A stretch of DNA of 64,000 nucleotides from Balneolales bacterium (GCA_020832405.1 JAFIET010000008.1:1-64000), one strand, 5' to 3'; shown: positions 17,840 to 27,120, counted from the stretch's first letter. A program made the numbers and translations. Notes: generated by a model not told the origin, from the letters alone.

Positions 17840-19330
17840 ATGGAAAAAAAACTTTTTCAGCTTATTCTGTCGCTTTTGTTAATTGGATTTTCAGTATTTC
17901 CGAAACAGGCTGATGCGCAGAACAGATTTGATGCCCTGCGCTTTTCCACACAGCTGCCGGCCGGAGATGCAGCAACCCTGTTTTCGGGCGGAGCCACGGC
18001 CGCAACCTACACCGGTTTTGGGGCAAGCATCCTGAACCCGGCAACCCTGGGCCTGGCACAGCACTCTGAGTTTCACCTTGGTATCGGCATGCGCGACGTA
18101 AGCGAAAGCGCGGTTTATCTGAACCGGCGCTCCAATTACGATGACGCCCAAACCTCATTCACCAATGCCGGCTTTGTGTACGCGGTGCCAACTGTGCAGG
18201 GCAGCCTTGTGGTCGGTTTCGGCTACAGTCAGCTGGCTGACTTCAACCGGGCATACCGGCTGAGCGCCTTCAACCCAAGAAGCTCAATCACGGATATGTT
18301 TTTCGACAACAGCTTCTACTTCAACACCGCCTTCAATGCCTTCGCCATTGAGGAAGATGATTTTGGTCAGTTCCCAATTTTCCGGGATGATTTCAGTGCC
18401 CCCTTTCGCGGCATCAATCAGGCCGCAACGGTTCGTGAAAGCGGTCAGCTCGGAGAATTCTCCGCGGCTATCGCCACTGAATTTGTTCAAAACCTGTTTG
18501 TTGGTGCATCTCTTGGCATTCCCGTTGGTTCATACACCTACCGCCGCAACTTCCTTGAAAGAGATAACGAAGGTCTTTATGGAGCTATCGATACCATTAT
18601 CGACGGTGAGCCCTTCACCATACCGGCACCGGCAGGGGTAATTCTGCAGGAGCGGATAAATGCTGATATTATCGGGTTTTCTGCCCGTTTCGGAATGATA
18701 TACCGGGCCATCCCCAACCTTCAGTTCGGCCTGAGCTACAGCCTGCCCACCACCCTCAATATCGATGAAAGCTACTCCGTTTTCATCCAAACCGAGTATG
18801 AAAACGGCAGCGCAGAGAATGCACAGCTTCGCGGGGAAACCTCTTACAAGGTGAAGCTTCCCGCCCGCCTCACAGCAGGCTTCGCAACAACCGGCCTGCC
18901 CGTTAACATCTCTTTTGCGGCAGAGCGCGTTTCCAACAGCCGCATTCAGTTCCGCGATTTCGACGACCTCGGTTTTGAAGTTCAGGAAAATGAACTCATG
19001 AGTGAAGACTTCCGGGATGTGTTCAACCTGCGCTTTGGTGCAAGCCTGAACCTCACCGAAGCTGTTGTACCTACCATCGGCTACGCCTATTTACCGGCCG
19101 TGAGCCGTCAGTCGGGCAATGCGCGTCAGCTGCTGAGTGCCGGAATTTCCATTGGCGTTAACCAGGGGCTGCGCCTCGATGCCGGCCTGCAGTACATGTT
19201 TTTTAACGACGATCAGATCGTGTACGAGTTTTACGACTATCAGGCCGACGATGGCCGCTTTGCCGCTGAAACCATCCGCACATCTGTGGACCGCTTCCAT
19301 GCCGTAATCGGCATTTCTTACCGGTTCTGA
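17840..19330 (+). CDS. Outer-membrane beta-barrel protein, OmpP1/FadL-like
   Basis: 496 residues. A Sec signal peptide (MEKKLFQLILSLLLIGFSVF) has a predicted cut after QADA. The mature N-terminus (NRFDALRFSTQLPAGDAATL) and the GGATAATYTGFGASILNPAT stretch resemble the hatch segment and first strands of OmpP1/FadL-type transporters. The rest is alternating amphipathic strands, and the chain ends in FHAVIGISYRF with a terminal Phe, as expected for BAM-inserted barrels. The likely role is uptake of hydrophobic compounds; the substrate is unknown. It is monocistronic, between terminators. Confidence 0.85.
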   Translation: MEKKLFQLILSLLLIGFSVFPKQADAQNRFDALRFSTQLPAGDAATLFSGGATAATYTGFGASILNPATLGLAQHSEFHLGIGMRDVSESAVYLNRRSNYDDAQTSFTNAGFVYAVPTVQGSLVVGFGYSQLADFNRAYRLSAFNPRSSITDMFFDNSFYFNTAFNAFAIEEDDFGQFPIFRDDFSAPFRGINQAATVRESGQLGEFSAAIATEFVQNLFVGASLGIPVGSYTYRRNFLERDNEGLYGAIDTIIDGEPFTIPAPAGVILQERINADIIGFSARFGMIYRAIPNLQFGLSYSLPTTLNIDESYSVFIQTEYENGSAENAQLRGETSYKVKLPARLTAGFATTGLPVNISFAAERVSNSRIQFRDFDDLGFEVQENELMSEDFRDVFNLRFGASLNLTEAVVPTIGYAYLPAVSRQSGNARQLLSAGISIGVNQGLRLDAGLQYMFFNDDQIVYEFYDYQADDGRFAAETIRTSVDRFHAVIGISYRF

Positions 19331-19404
19331 TTCCGAAAAATCAAATCAGTCATAGCTGCCCAAGCTGTTCAGAAAGCTCAGCTTCCTCTGTTTAAAAAAC
19401 GAGC

Positions 19405-19437
19405 AAAGGCCGGAACCCGCCAGGATTCCGGCCTTTT
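19405..19437. terminator. Bidirectional terminator between convergent genes
   Basis: An 11-bp perfect stem AAAGGCCGGAA / TTCCGGCCTTT is followed by a T run on the plus strand. It separates the barrel gene from the convergent usp gene. Confidence 0.9.
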
Positions 19438-19483
19438 TTCTTACGTTCAAACAGGGAAGCCGCTGAAAAAACTTTTCCTCCGG

Positions 19484-20398
19484 TCAGCTGTACTCTTTTT
19501 CGAAGGTTTCGCGCTTCATTTCGGCGTGTTTGGTAGGGTTCACGCTGAGCACAGCACATTTAACCATACGCGCTACGTTAGAAGTCGTGCTGCCGAGCAT
19601 CAGGTAATCGAGACCGGTGCGGCCGATGGTTGACATCACAATCAGGCTGTAATAATTCTCCTGCGTGTGCTTCAGTACGGCTTCGTGTGCCGAGCGGTTT
19701 GTTGTGATAACCGTTGTGTGCACCTTGCCGGGTATGCCCTTAAAGAACTTGTCAGCAATCAGGTTGATGTTCTCTTTGCGGGTTTCATAGGTCGATTCGG
19801 CTTTTGCAAGCGAGTCAAAGTTATCATACAGGATGGCATGGAAAAGCTCGATATCAGCGCCGGTTGCTTCTGCGAAAGCACGTGCGGCGGGGAATGCCGC
19901 CTTGGCATTTTCGGAAAAGTCGGTCGTAACCAAAATCCGCTTAACCGGAGTAAAGGTGGTGTTGTCTTCCACAATCATCACCGGCTTATCAGCCATACGA
20001 AGCACTTTCTCAGCAACTGAACCCAGCAGGAACCGCTTGAATCCGGTTCTGCCGTGTGTGCTCATAATGATGAGGTCATGCTCAGAACTCATCTCCACAA
20101 TGGCATGTGCCGGGTTGCCTATACCAATCATCCCTTTTTCAAGATACTTTTCATCAACTATATCAGTGGCCACATCATCAAGCCGGTTCCGCAAGCTGTC
20201 TTCTATGTCTGTCAGGTTCTTTTGGGTTGCTGCGCCCGAACTCATATAGTGAAAACCGTCAAGATCGGTTATCGGAATGTAAGAATGAAACGGGGTTACC
20301 CGGCCATCCATGGCTGCGGCTACTTCATTTGCGATATGAAGTGCTTTTTTACTAAGATCAGAAAAATCAATGGGTACGAGAATCTTTGGGTTTTTCAT
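19484..20398 (-). CDS. Tandem universal stress protein (two UspA domains)
   Basis: 304 residues with two UspA domains, about 1-148 and 150-295. Each carries the ATP-binding G-2x-G-9x-G(S/T) signature: HGRTGFKRFLLGSVAEKVLR in the first and IGRTGLDYLMLGSTTSNVAR in the second. UspA proteins are cytoplasmic, bind ATP and are induced by starvation, oxidative or other stress. I chose ATG 20398 (MKNPKILVPIDFSD) over an upstream in-frame start because AGGAG lies at the right distance and the family begins there. A 20-bp near-palindrome lies 49 bases upstream. Confidence 0.93.
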   Translation of the reverse strand: MKNPKILVPIDFSDLSKKALHIANEVAAAMDGRVTPFHSYIPITDLDGFHYMSSGAATQKNLTDIEDSLRNRLDDVATDIVDEKYLEKGMIGIGNPAHAIVEMSSEHDLIIMSTHGRTGFKRFLLGSVAEKVLRMADKPVMIVEDNTTFTPVKRILVTTDFSENAKAAFPAARAFAEATGADIELFHAILYDNFDSLAKAESTYETRKENINLIADKFFKGIPGKVHTTVITTNRSAHEAVLKHTQENYYSLIVMSTIGRTGLDYLMLGSTTSNVARMVKCAVLSVNPTKHAEMKRETFEKEYS

Positions 20399-20774
20399 AG
20401 CTTGCTCCTTATTGATAAGAATGGGAATCAGTCTTGTACAAACAATTTGACAAAAATTTTGGTCAACCTCAACTAAATTCAAATACACAAATTAGATTTA
20501 TTGCTTCTTTTCAGCTTGTTTGCTTAAGCGGCTGCTCATTAATCTCAGACCGGTTTAAGCCCGGCAATCCGTAAAATCCAGATGTTCCAATTGTTGCAGT
20601 TTTATAATAAGGTCAAATTGTTTAGTTTCTCCCATCGCCGGAAGCACATTCTGCAAGCGCTTTTTTCTGTTTCCATTTCAGATATTTTCAGCTGACCGGC
20701 ACCTTTTCCATGTGGGCCTTTTACAAACGGCCCGCTTTTGCTGCCCATACTAACTGCTACGAAACCGTCTGTTT
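20399..20774. other. Divergent intergenic region usp / SSS symporter
   Basis: 376 bases with no gene. It contains the usp ribosome-binding site (AGGAG), the palindrome at 20447-20466, and AT-rich leader sequence for the symporter gene. No RNA gene was recognised. Confidence 0.5.
20447..20466. promoter_or_regulatory. Near-palindrome upstream of usp, possible operator
   Basis: TTGACAAAAATTTTGGTCAA matches its own reverse complement at 18 of 20 positions. It lies about 50 bases upstream of the usp ATG, where a promoter would be expected. The regulator is unknown. Confidence 0.35.
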
Positions 20775-22346
20775 ATGACCGAAATTACGCTGAGTAATCT
20801 CGACAAGATGATTATTGTCGGGTATTTTGTCATTATTGTGATTATCGGGGTAGTTGTATCCCGCAAAACCGAAACGGGCGACGACCTCTTTCTTGCCGGC
20901 CGCAGCCTGGGCTGGCTCGCCATCGGTTTCTCGCTGTTTGCCTCCAACATCTCCAGCACTACCCTCATCGGGCTTTCGGGGCAGGCCTACATGACCGGCA
21001 TCTCGGTTGCCAACTACGAATGGATGGCCGCGGTCGTACTCGTGATAATGGCCGTTTTCTTCATCCCCTACTACATCAAATCACGCATCACCACCATCCC
21101 GGAATTTCTGGAACGCCGTTTTGATGTCCGCTCTCGAAAGTATTTTTCCGTCATCACCATTTTTCTCAGCATCGTAGTTGATACCGCCGGCGGCCTGTAC
21201 GCAGGTGCCATTGTGGTGAACGTCTTCTTCCCCGATATCCCCATCTGGCAGACCATCCTCGCGCTTGGCGTGTTTGCCGGCCTGTACACCGCGGCAGGCG
21301 GCCTCAAAGCCGTAGTGTACACCGATGTGCTTCAGGCCGTAATCCTCCTTTTCGGGGCCACCGTGCTCACCTACCTGATGTTCGAAAAATTCGACTTCAG
21401 CTGGGCTTCGGTCACCGCAGGCATCGAGCCCGAAAAACTTTCCAAAATCCGCCCGCTGGATGATCCTGCCCTGCCCTGGCTGGGTACCCTCATCGGTGTG
21501 CCCGTGCTCGGTTTCTACTACTGGGCCACCAATCAGTACATCGTGCAACGTGTACTGGGCGCCAAAGACATCAAGAACGCGCGCTGGGGTGCCATGCTCG
21601 GCGGCACGCTCAAGCTCACCGCGCTTTTCATTATGGTGCTGCCCGGCGTAATGGCCTTCAGCGTGTTCCCGAACCTCGACGACCCCGACATGGTTTTCCC
21701 CACCATGGTAGCCAACGTACTCCCGATCGGCATTACCGGGCTGGTGCTTGCGGGGCTCATCTCCGCCATCCTTTCCAGCATCGACTCCACGCTCAACTCG
21801 GCTTCCACCCTCATCACCATGGATTTTGTGAAGCCCAAAAATCCCAACATCACCAACGAGCAAACTGCCCGCATCGGCCGCATAACCACGCTCGTACTCA
21901 TGGTCGTAGCCGTGCTTTGGGCGCCCAACATTGCCAATTTCGAAGGCATCTTCTCCTACATTCAGCAGGCCTTCTCCTACATCGTGCCGCCGGTTGTGGC
22001 CATTTTCTTTATGGGCATTCTGTGGGAGCGCGGCAGCCGCAACGCCGCCTTCATCACCCTGGTTACGGGTCACGGCCTGTCTGCCCTGCTTTTCGTGCTC
22101 TCGCAAATGGGCCTGTTCCAGCTGCACTTCACCATCACGGCCGGCATGCTCACCATCATCAGCTTTGGCGTATTTTACCTGGTGAGCATCCTCAGCGACG
22201 CGCCGAAAGCCGGCGAATTTGCCGACATCACCTGGAAACCCGCCGATGCCCGCCCTTCCGAGCCAATGCCGCTCTGGAAAGACTACCGCCTGCATTCCGT
22301 CATCGTGCTGCTGCTCACCGCCGCATCCGTAATCGCATTCTGGTAA
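20775..22346 (+). CDS. Sodium:solute symporter (SSS family), probable sugar transporter
   Basis: 523 residues and about 13-14 hydrophobic segments, in the inner membrane. The N-terminal helix is followed by SRKTETGDDLFLAGRSLGWL and FSLFASNISSTTLIGLSGQA, the conserved TM1-TM2 core of SGLT-like SSS proteins. TM8 carries LISAILSSIDSTLNSASTLI, with the Ser/Thr pair that builds the Na2 sodium site. SSS proteins import sugars, amino acids or other small solutes with Na+. The next genes (isomerase-like lipoprotein, GH65 enzyme) suggest a sugar substrate. It is followed after 34 bases by the isomerase-like gene, so the two probably form an operon. Confidence 0.92.
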   Translation: MTEITLSNLDKMIIVGYFVIIVIIGVVVSRKTETGDDLFLAGRSLGWLAIGFSLFASNISSTTLIGLSGQAYMTGISVANYEWMAAVVLVIMAVFFIPYYIKSRITTIPEFLERRFDVRSRKYFSVITIFLSIVVDTAGGLYAGAIVVNVFFPDIPIWQTILALGVFAGLYTAAGGLKAVVYTDVLQAVILLFGATVLTYLMFEKFDFSWASVTAGIEPEKLSKIRPLDDPALPWLGTLIGVPVLGFYYWATNQYIVQRVLGAKDIKNARWGAMLGGTLKLTALFIMVLPGVMAFSVFPNLDDPDMVFPTMVANVLPIGITGLVLAGLISAILSSIDSTLNSASTLITMDFVKPKNPNITNEQTARIGRITTLVLMVVAVLWAPNIANFEGIFSYIQQAFSYIVPPVVAIFFMGILWERGSRNAAFITLVTGHGLSALLFVLSQMGLFQLHFTITAGMLTIISFGVFYLVSILSDAPKAGEFADITWKPADARPSEPMPLWKDYRLHSVIVLLLTAASVIAFW

Positions 22347-22380
22347 GCCCCCCTCCTTCACCTCAACCCACCTCCCCGTC

Positions 22381-23283
22381 ATGAACCTTTCCACCCGCCG
22401 CGCCTTCCTCAAAAACGCCGCCCTGCTCGGGGCCGGCCTCATGGTTGCCCCGCAGTTCGCCTGCTCCCGCCCCGACAGCGAGAGCAGCGGCACCGCCGGC
22501 ACCGAACCCCAAACCCTGCCCTTCGGCATACAACTCTGGACCCTCCGCGAAGCCTTCCCCGCCGACCCGCGCGGCGTGCTCCGCATGCTCTCCGAACTCG
22601 GCTACCGGCAGATCGAAACCTTCGAAGGTCCGCAGGGCATGTTTTGGGGCATGAGCCATACCGAAATGCAGCAGTACATCCAAAGCCTCGGCATGCAGCT
22701 CGTAGCCGGGCACTGCAACATTATGGAAGATTTTGAGCGCAAGGCCGCACAGGCCGCCGAAATCGGCATGAGCTACCTCGTAAGCCCGTGGATCGGCCGT
22801 CAGGAAAGCCTCGACGGCTACAAACGCTACGCCGAAATCTTCAACGAGCGCGGCGAAATCTGCCGGCGCGAAGGCATCCGCTTCGCCTACCACAACCACG
22901 AGTACACCTTCGATCAGCCCTTCGATGGCGTGCTCCCGCAGGATCTGCTCATGCAGGAAACCGACCCCGATCTCGTCTCCTTCGAAATCGACATCTACTG
23001 GGTCGTAACCGCCGGCGCCGACCCCATGTACTGGCTCAACAAATACCCCGGCCGCTTCACCCTCTGCCACATCAAAGACCGCGCCGATGTAGCCCCCGAT
23101 GTACTCCGTGCCTCCACCGTGCTCGGCACCGGCACCGTCGATTTCGCGCAGCTCCTGCCCGCCGCCAAAGCGCAAGGCATGCAGTACTTCTTCGTAGAGC
23201 AGGAAGAATACGAAGGCACCACCCCCACCGATGCCGTGCGCAAAAACGCCGAATTCATGAAAAGCCTCGACCTCTTTGCTTAA
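22381..23283 (+). CDS. Exported sugar phosphate isomerase/epimerase-like TIM-barrel protein
   Basis: 300 residues. The N-terminus has a twin-arginine-like signal (STRRAFLKNAALLGAGLMVA) ending in a lipobox-like FAC at about Cys27, so the protein is probably exported and lipid-anchored. The body has the AP-endonuclease-2/xylose-isomerase-like fold: FGIQLWTLRE, FAYHNHEYTF (metal-binding His region), FEIDIYWV and FTLCHIKDR. Bacteroidota have many such secreted proteins next to sugar transporters; their reactions are mostly unassigned. The gene is much richer in C at third positions than its neighbours, which creates a long antisense ORF. It is in an apparent operon with the SSS symporter. Confidence 0.88.
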   Translation: MNLSTRRAFLKNAALLGAGLMVAPQFACSRPDSESSGTAGTEPQTLPFGIQLWTLREAFPADPRGVLRMLSELGYRQIETFEGPQGMFWGMSHTEMQQYIQSLGMQLVAGHCNIMEDFERKAAQAAEIGMSYLVSPWIGRQESLDGYKRYAEIFNERGEICRREGIRFAYHNHEYTFDQPFDGVLPQDLLMQETDPDLVSFEIDIYWVVTAGADPMYWLNKYPGRFTLCHIKDRADVAPDVLRASTVLGTGTVDFAQLLPAAKAQGMQYFFVEQEEYEGTTPTDAVRKNAEFMKSLDLFA

Positions 23284-23350
23284 ACGCTCGCAAAGCCCGG
23301 TTACCCTTCTAAATTGAACTGAAGGGCAAACCCATATTTTACTCCTTAAC

Positions 23351-23404
23351 AAGCGTGCCAACTTGACCCCGGATTTAATTCGGGACAGTTGGTACGCTTT
23401 TTTT
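23351..23404 (+). terminator. Long-stem terminator after the isomerase-like gene
   Basis: Outer stem AAGCGTGCCAACT / AGTTGGTACGCTT (one G-T pair) and inner stem CCCG/CGGG, followed by a T run. Confidence 0.82.
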
Positions 23405-23480
23405 GTGCCCTCATGGTTTCATTAAATCAGCACCCCAAACCCGGTCAGACCTGCTCAACATATCAGGGCAATCTTTTTTA

Positions 23481-23514
23481 GGGGAAATCCCGTGAACATC
23501 ACGGTCTTTCGTGC
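23481..23514 (+). repeat. Inverted repeat, left copy
   Basis: Core ACATCACGGTCTTTCGTGC at 23496-23514, preceded by a related GGGGAAATCCCGTG stretch. The reverse complement of 23673-23706 matches the core exactly and the flank partly. The copies are about 160 bases apart. Confidence 0.7.
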
Positions 23515-23672
23515 TTGCTTTTACACCCCAAACCAACGGAGCAGCCCGTGCTTTTTGAGTTCAAGGTTCAGCTTTCTGAAGGTATCTGCACCGGTTGATA
23601 TGATAGCATAGAACTTATTACTCAAAACTTATAAGCAGGGGATTGTGCGCCGGTTTGGGATGTCAGGAGCGG

Positions 23673-23706
23673 GCACGAAAGACCGTGATGTGCACGGAGT
23701 TCCCCC
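23673..23706 (-). repeat. Inverted repeat, right copy
   Basis: Begins GCACGAAAGACCGTGATGT and continues into CACGGAGTTCCCCC. It is the inverted counterpart of 23481-23514, with a 19-base exact core and partly conserved flank. Confidence 0.7.
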
Positions 23707-23844
23707 CAAAAAAAAGAGGGAGAGGGAATACCTCGGCCTTTTATGGTTAATCACGGGCTGCATTATTACCAGCGGGTCGTGGTTTCCCTGGTGTGTTATA
23801 CTGCGGGGCCCTCAAGTAAGCGGCCCACACAGTATTGCCCCGAC

Positions 23845-25887
23845 TCAGCGGTTGTTGCGGAAGGTTTCCCGCCCGGGGCCCACGCCTGTAATCGTGAGGC
23901 TGCGCCAGGCGCGCGGCAGAGGGGTCTCCAGCTGCTTGATGCCGGTGTCCGTAATTTCGAGACCGCCGAAACCGGAAAGCACGGTTTGCAGCATGCCGCC
24001 GGCACCGGTTGCGAAGTACGGATTGGTACCGCCGGCATCCTCGGCTATCACGCCGAAGGGCGGCAGCTCGTTGGGCCGGTACGCCCGGTGGAACAGCTCG
24101 TAGGCCCGGCGCTCATCACCGAGGCGCGCGTACAGCGTGGCAAAAACCGAGTGCGTCATCGCCGGACCCGCACCCACACGCGGGATGTAGTACTCCAGAT
24201 CTTTCCGGATCTGATCGGGGTCGCGGATGATGTCGAGCGGGAAGGAGAGCAGGTTCACATCGGCCTGCTTAATCAGCTCGCCCTCGTAGGTGGCGTGCTC
24301 CCGCGTTGTGCCGTCTTCGAATTGCAGTATGGGCAGCCCGTTGGCGATTTCCATCCACTTGGGATCAGGGGTTTGGCCGAGCAGCTCCGCGGCCTGCGTC
24401 GCAAAACGCAGCGCGCTTATGGCCGCGCCGTTGGTGAAGGCGTTGTCATCCACATTTTCAGCCCACTCATCGGCTGCCATCACATTAATGATGTGGAAGG
24501 CGCCGTTCTCGCCCTCATCCACGCGGCTCACCCAAAACTCCGCCACCTCGCGCAGCAGCGGGTAGCCCATTTCCCGCAGGAAATCCATATCCTGCGTTAC
24601 GCGGTAGTAGTTCCAGAAGGCGATGCCCACCACGGCCGTAATGTGGTGCTGAAACGGGCCGGAAAGTGCCCATACGGGCGTTGCTTCCTGCCCCGTATCG
24701 TTCGATTCCCAGGGGAACATCACCCCGCGGTAGCCGTTGGCAAAGGCCTTCATTCGCGCGGCCTCTTTGCGCTCGAAGCGGTAGCGGATCAGCGATTTGG
24801 CGATTTCGGGCTGCAGCATCAGCAGCGGAGGGTACATCCAGAGTTCGGTATCCCAGAACACGTGCCCGTTGTAGCCCAGCCCGGAGAGGCCCATGGGCGA
24901 CAGGCTGTAGGCCGTGCCTTCGCGGGCAAAGCTGTACAGGTGGTACAGGGCTGAGCGCACATCAATCTGATCCTGCAGGTTGCCCTCAATAATAATGTCG
25001 CTTTCCCAGAGGCGCTCCCACTCGCGTTCATGGCGCATAATCAGGCGGTCGCGGCCTTCGAGCATGGCGAACACGCTCAGGCGCTCTGCTTCGTTGTGCG
25101 GGTCGGCCACATGCTCGGTGCCGATCACGCTGCTGAGCACGGTAAAGCGGTAGGTCTCCCCCGCCCGCAGCTCTTTGGTGAAATGCACCCGGTGCATGTC
25201 GTGGTCCCAGTCTTCATGTACGAGATGCGGACGCTGCTCCTCGCTGAACAAAAAGGTGGATGCCGCAGCTACGGTGTGCCGGCCCGTCGGGCTTTGGGCA
25301 ACCGACGTCATAATCGGGATGTTCACATGCGGACGGTCCACTTCCTGATAGAACTGCCGCACATCGCGCAGGTGCGCGGGCGCCTCAATGCGGCTTGCGG
25401 CACGCATGGTGATATTTTCGCGGGCCGTCACTTCCAGCTCAATCATGGACGTAAAGGGCAGGTTCCGCAGTGCCCGAACGGTGTAGCGCACGCTCGCTTT
25501 GCGGCCCACATCGAAAGTCGTTTCGGCAAAGGCACGGCGCATATCAAGCCGCTGCCGCATATTGCTGACCTGCTGCGCGGTAATGAACTGATCGTCGATA
25601 TTCAGCTCCATACCCGCAAAGTTGAACACCCGCAGGATGTTGGAAACCCGCCCGCGGCCGTACTGATCGTAGATGCCATTCAGCACGGTATCGCTCACGC
25701 GAAGCGGCTCGTGCGAGGTCACCAGCCCGACCATGCCGTTGGCCACGGTGATGCCGTAGTAGTTGGAGGGATCAATTTCGGTTGCGCGGATTTCCCAGTC
25801 GCGCAGCTGATCCTGTGCCTGCAGCGTCATACTCCCTGCAAGCAGCAAAACCAGCATCAGAAGCGTTGTTAGATTGGGTTTTTTCAT
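23845..25887 (-). CDS. Exported glycoside hydrolase family 65 protein (disaccharide hydrolase or phosphorylase type)
   Basis: 680 residues. Signal peptide MKKPNLTTLLMLVLLLAGSM, with a likely cut after TLQAQ, places it in the periplasm or outside. The (alpha/alpha)6 barrel carries FWDTELWMYP (344-353), the conserved GH65 sugar-binding segment. MAADEWAENVDDNAFTNG follows, in which Glu474 fits the general acid position of the family's PDEY motif (here ADEW). GH65 enzymes act on alpha-linked disaccharides such as trehalose, maltose or kojibiose, by hydrolysis or phosphorolysis. Export favours hydrolysis, since phosphorylases are usually cytoplasmic. I chose ATG 25887 over an upstream in-frame start because it begins a clean signal peptide. 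It is convergent with the SSS/isomerase pair. Confidence 0.88.
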   Translation of the reverse strand: MKKPNLTTLLMLVLLLAGSMTLQAQDQLRDWEIRATEIDPSNYYGITVANGMVGLVTSHEPLRVSDTVLNGIYDQYGRGRVSNILRVFNFAGMELNIDDQFITAQQVSNMRQRLDMRRAFAETTFDVGRKASVRYTVRALRNLPFTSMIELEVTARENITMRAASRIEAPAHLRDVRQFYQEVDRPHVNIPIMTSVAQSPTGRHTVAAASTFLFSEEQRPHLVHEDWDHDMHRVHFTKELRAGETYRFTVLSSVIGTEHVADPHNEAERLSVFAMLEGRDRLIMRHEREWERLWESDIIIEGNLQDQIDVRSALYHLYSFAREGTAYSLSPMGLSGLGYNGHVFWDTELWMYPPLLMLQPEIAKSLIRYRFERKEAARMKAFANGYRGVMFPWESNDTGQEATPVWALSGPFQHHITAVVGIAFWNYYRVTQDMDFLREMGYPLLREVAEFWVSRVDEGENGAFHIINVMAADEWAENVDDNAFTNGAAISALRFATQAAELLGQTPDPKWMEIANGLPILQFEDGTTREHATYEGELIKQADVNLLSFPLDIIRDPDQIRKDLEYYIPRVGAGPAMTHSVFATLYARLGDERRAYELFHRAYRPNELPPFGVIAEDAGGTNPYFATGAGGMLQTVLSGFGGLEITDTGIKQLETPLPRAWRSLTITGVGPGRETFRNNR

Positions 25888-26124
25888 AAAAAATACAGTC
25901 AGATCAAATGATGAAAACCCGGCGCTGATACTGAAAAACGACACGCTTCAAAACCTGGACTGCCTGCATCTGATGCCCTGCATCGATGGTATCGCATCCC
26001 CGCCCTGAAACGTTCTGTTTTTTTGAACTGCTGCCGGTTTGAATAACTTAAGCCGGGCTAAGCCCTTAAGCTAAAAGAATATACAAATTAGCAGCCTAAG
26101 TTCGGGATTTCAGTTGTGCGGCGG

Positions 26125-27120
26125 CTAATGATCGGTAACGTAGCGCCGCATGCGCAGCAGCAGATAAAACAGGGCAGATGCCACCAGAGAAGAAACGACC
26201 AGAAAGAGGATGCGCTCCGGGGTCATGGCTACAACCCATAAGGTGCTGCCGAGATCGACCGCAATGAGCAGCAGCAGCAGGTACAGCAGCTGATCGCGCT
26301 TTATTTTGCTGCACACCCAGGCTCCGAAGGGGGCCCCGAAAATGACAACAGGCACACAGCTCATCCAGTACTGCCACACTTCGGGATTGATTTCCTGCTT
26401 AACGGCGCCGTACCAGAGGAAGCCGAACACCGAGAGCAGCCCCATCATCACGACGGTGGTCGGGGTCGAGATTTTCTCATTAACCCCGAACATGAGGGTG
26501 AGGAGGATGAAGGTGAGCATGTCGATGCCCACCCCGATCACCGACGACACCATGCCGCCCATGAGACCGGTTACGGCAAAAAGGCCGATCTGCACGCCGC
26601 GCCTGAGCCGGATGTGCTCGGCAGGCTTGTTGTTCACAATCCAGCGGTTGTAGATCAGGAAAAACCCAAAGACCCCGGCCACCAGCGAGAAAAAAAGTTT
26701 GGGGTAGGGGTTGGGTAAATCGAGAAACGCATCACCCAAAATTAAACCAACCACCCCGCCCGCAAGCCCGAAGCCGATTACGTGCCACAGCACCGGTATT
26801 TTGCGCAGATAAATCACCAGGCCGGCCATGGTCATTCCGAACGACTGAATCATGAAGCTGAAGATTTTGGCGTCGTGCGGGGCTACCCCGAAGGCTTTGG
26901 TGAAAACGGGGAAGGCAACGGCCCCGCCGCCCTCTGCGGTTGCGCCGGCAATGAAGGAGCCGAACACCATGGTGAGGGTGAGCGGCCAGGTGTCCGCAAA
27001 CATGGCCCACCAGCCAAGCCGGAACATGGCAAGTACCCAGACCAGCAGAATGACCGCAGCCATGCCCCAGTAGAGGGCAAGTTTTTGTGCGGGCAGCGGC
27101 GATGCAGGCGGTGCTGACAT
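26125..27120 (-). CDS. TauE/SafE family membrane transporter
   Basis: 331 residues, about eight or nine transmembrane segments, inner membrane. The N-terminal repeat contains FGSFIAGATAEGGGAVAFPV and the second repeat has GLMGGMVSSVIGVGIDMLTF, the paired glycine-rich motifs of this family. Members export or import sulfur-containing or organic anions (sulfite, sulfoacetate, taurine-related); the substrate here is unknown. A short N-terminal tail (SAPPASPLPAQK) precedes the first helix. No operon partner is close: 233 bases separate it from gatA and 237 from the GH65 gene. Confidence 0.88.
   Translation of the reverse strand: MSAPPASPLPAQKLALYWGMAAVILLVWVLAMFRLGWWAMFADTWPLTLTMVFGSFIAGATAEGGGAVAFPVFTKAFGVAPHDAKIFSFMIQSFGMTMAGLVIYLRKIPVLWHVIGFGLAGGVVGLILGDAFLDLPNPYPKLFFSLVAGVFGFFLIYNRWIVNNKPAEHIRLRRGVQIGLFAVTGLMGGMVSSVIGVGIDMLTFILLTLMFGVNEKISTPTTVVMMGLLSVFGFLWYGAVKQEINPEVWQYWMSCVPVVIFGAPFGAWVCSKIKRDQLLYLLLLLIAVDLGSTLWVVAMTPERILFLVVSSLVASALFYLLLRMRRYVTDH

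Larger units (their letters stand above)
23284..23844. other. 561-base region without a gene, holding a terminator and an inverted repeat pair
   Basis: It lies between the convergent isomerase-like and GH65 genes. It contains the terminator-like stem at 23351-23404 and two inverted copies of a ~34-nt repeat (23481-23514 and 23673-23706). ORFs here are unconvincing. The sequence resembles degraded or repetitive spacer DNA. Confidence 0.6.

Noticed and set aside
21081-22586. 501-residue minus-strand ORF
   Set aside because: Antisense to the SSS symporter and part of the isomerase-like gene. Its Gly/Glu/His-rich composition is a codon-bias shadow.
22363-23361. 332-residue minus-strand ORF
   Set aside because: Antisense to the TIM-barrel gene and explained by C-rich third positions.
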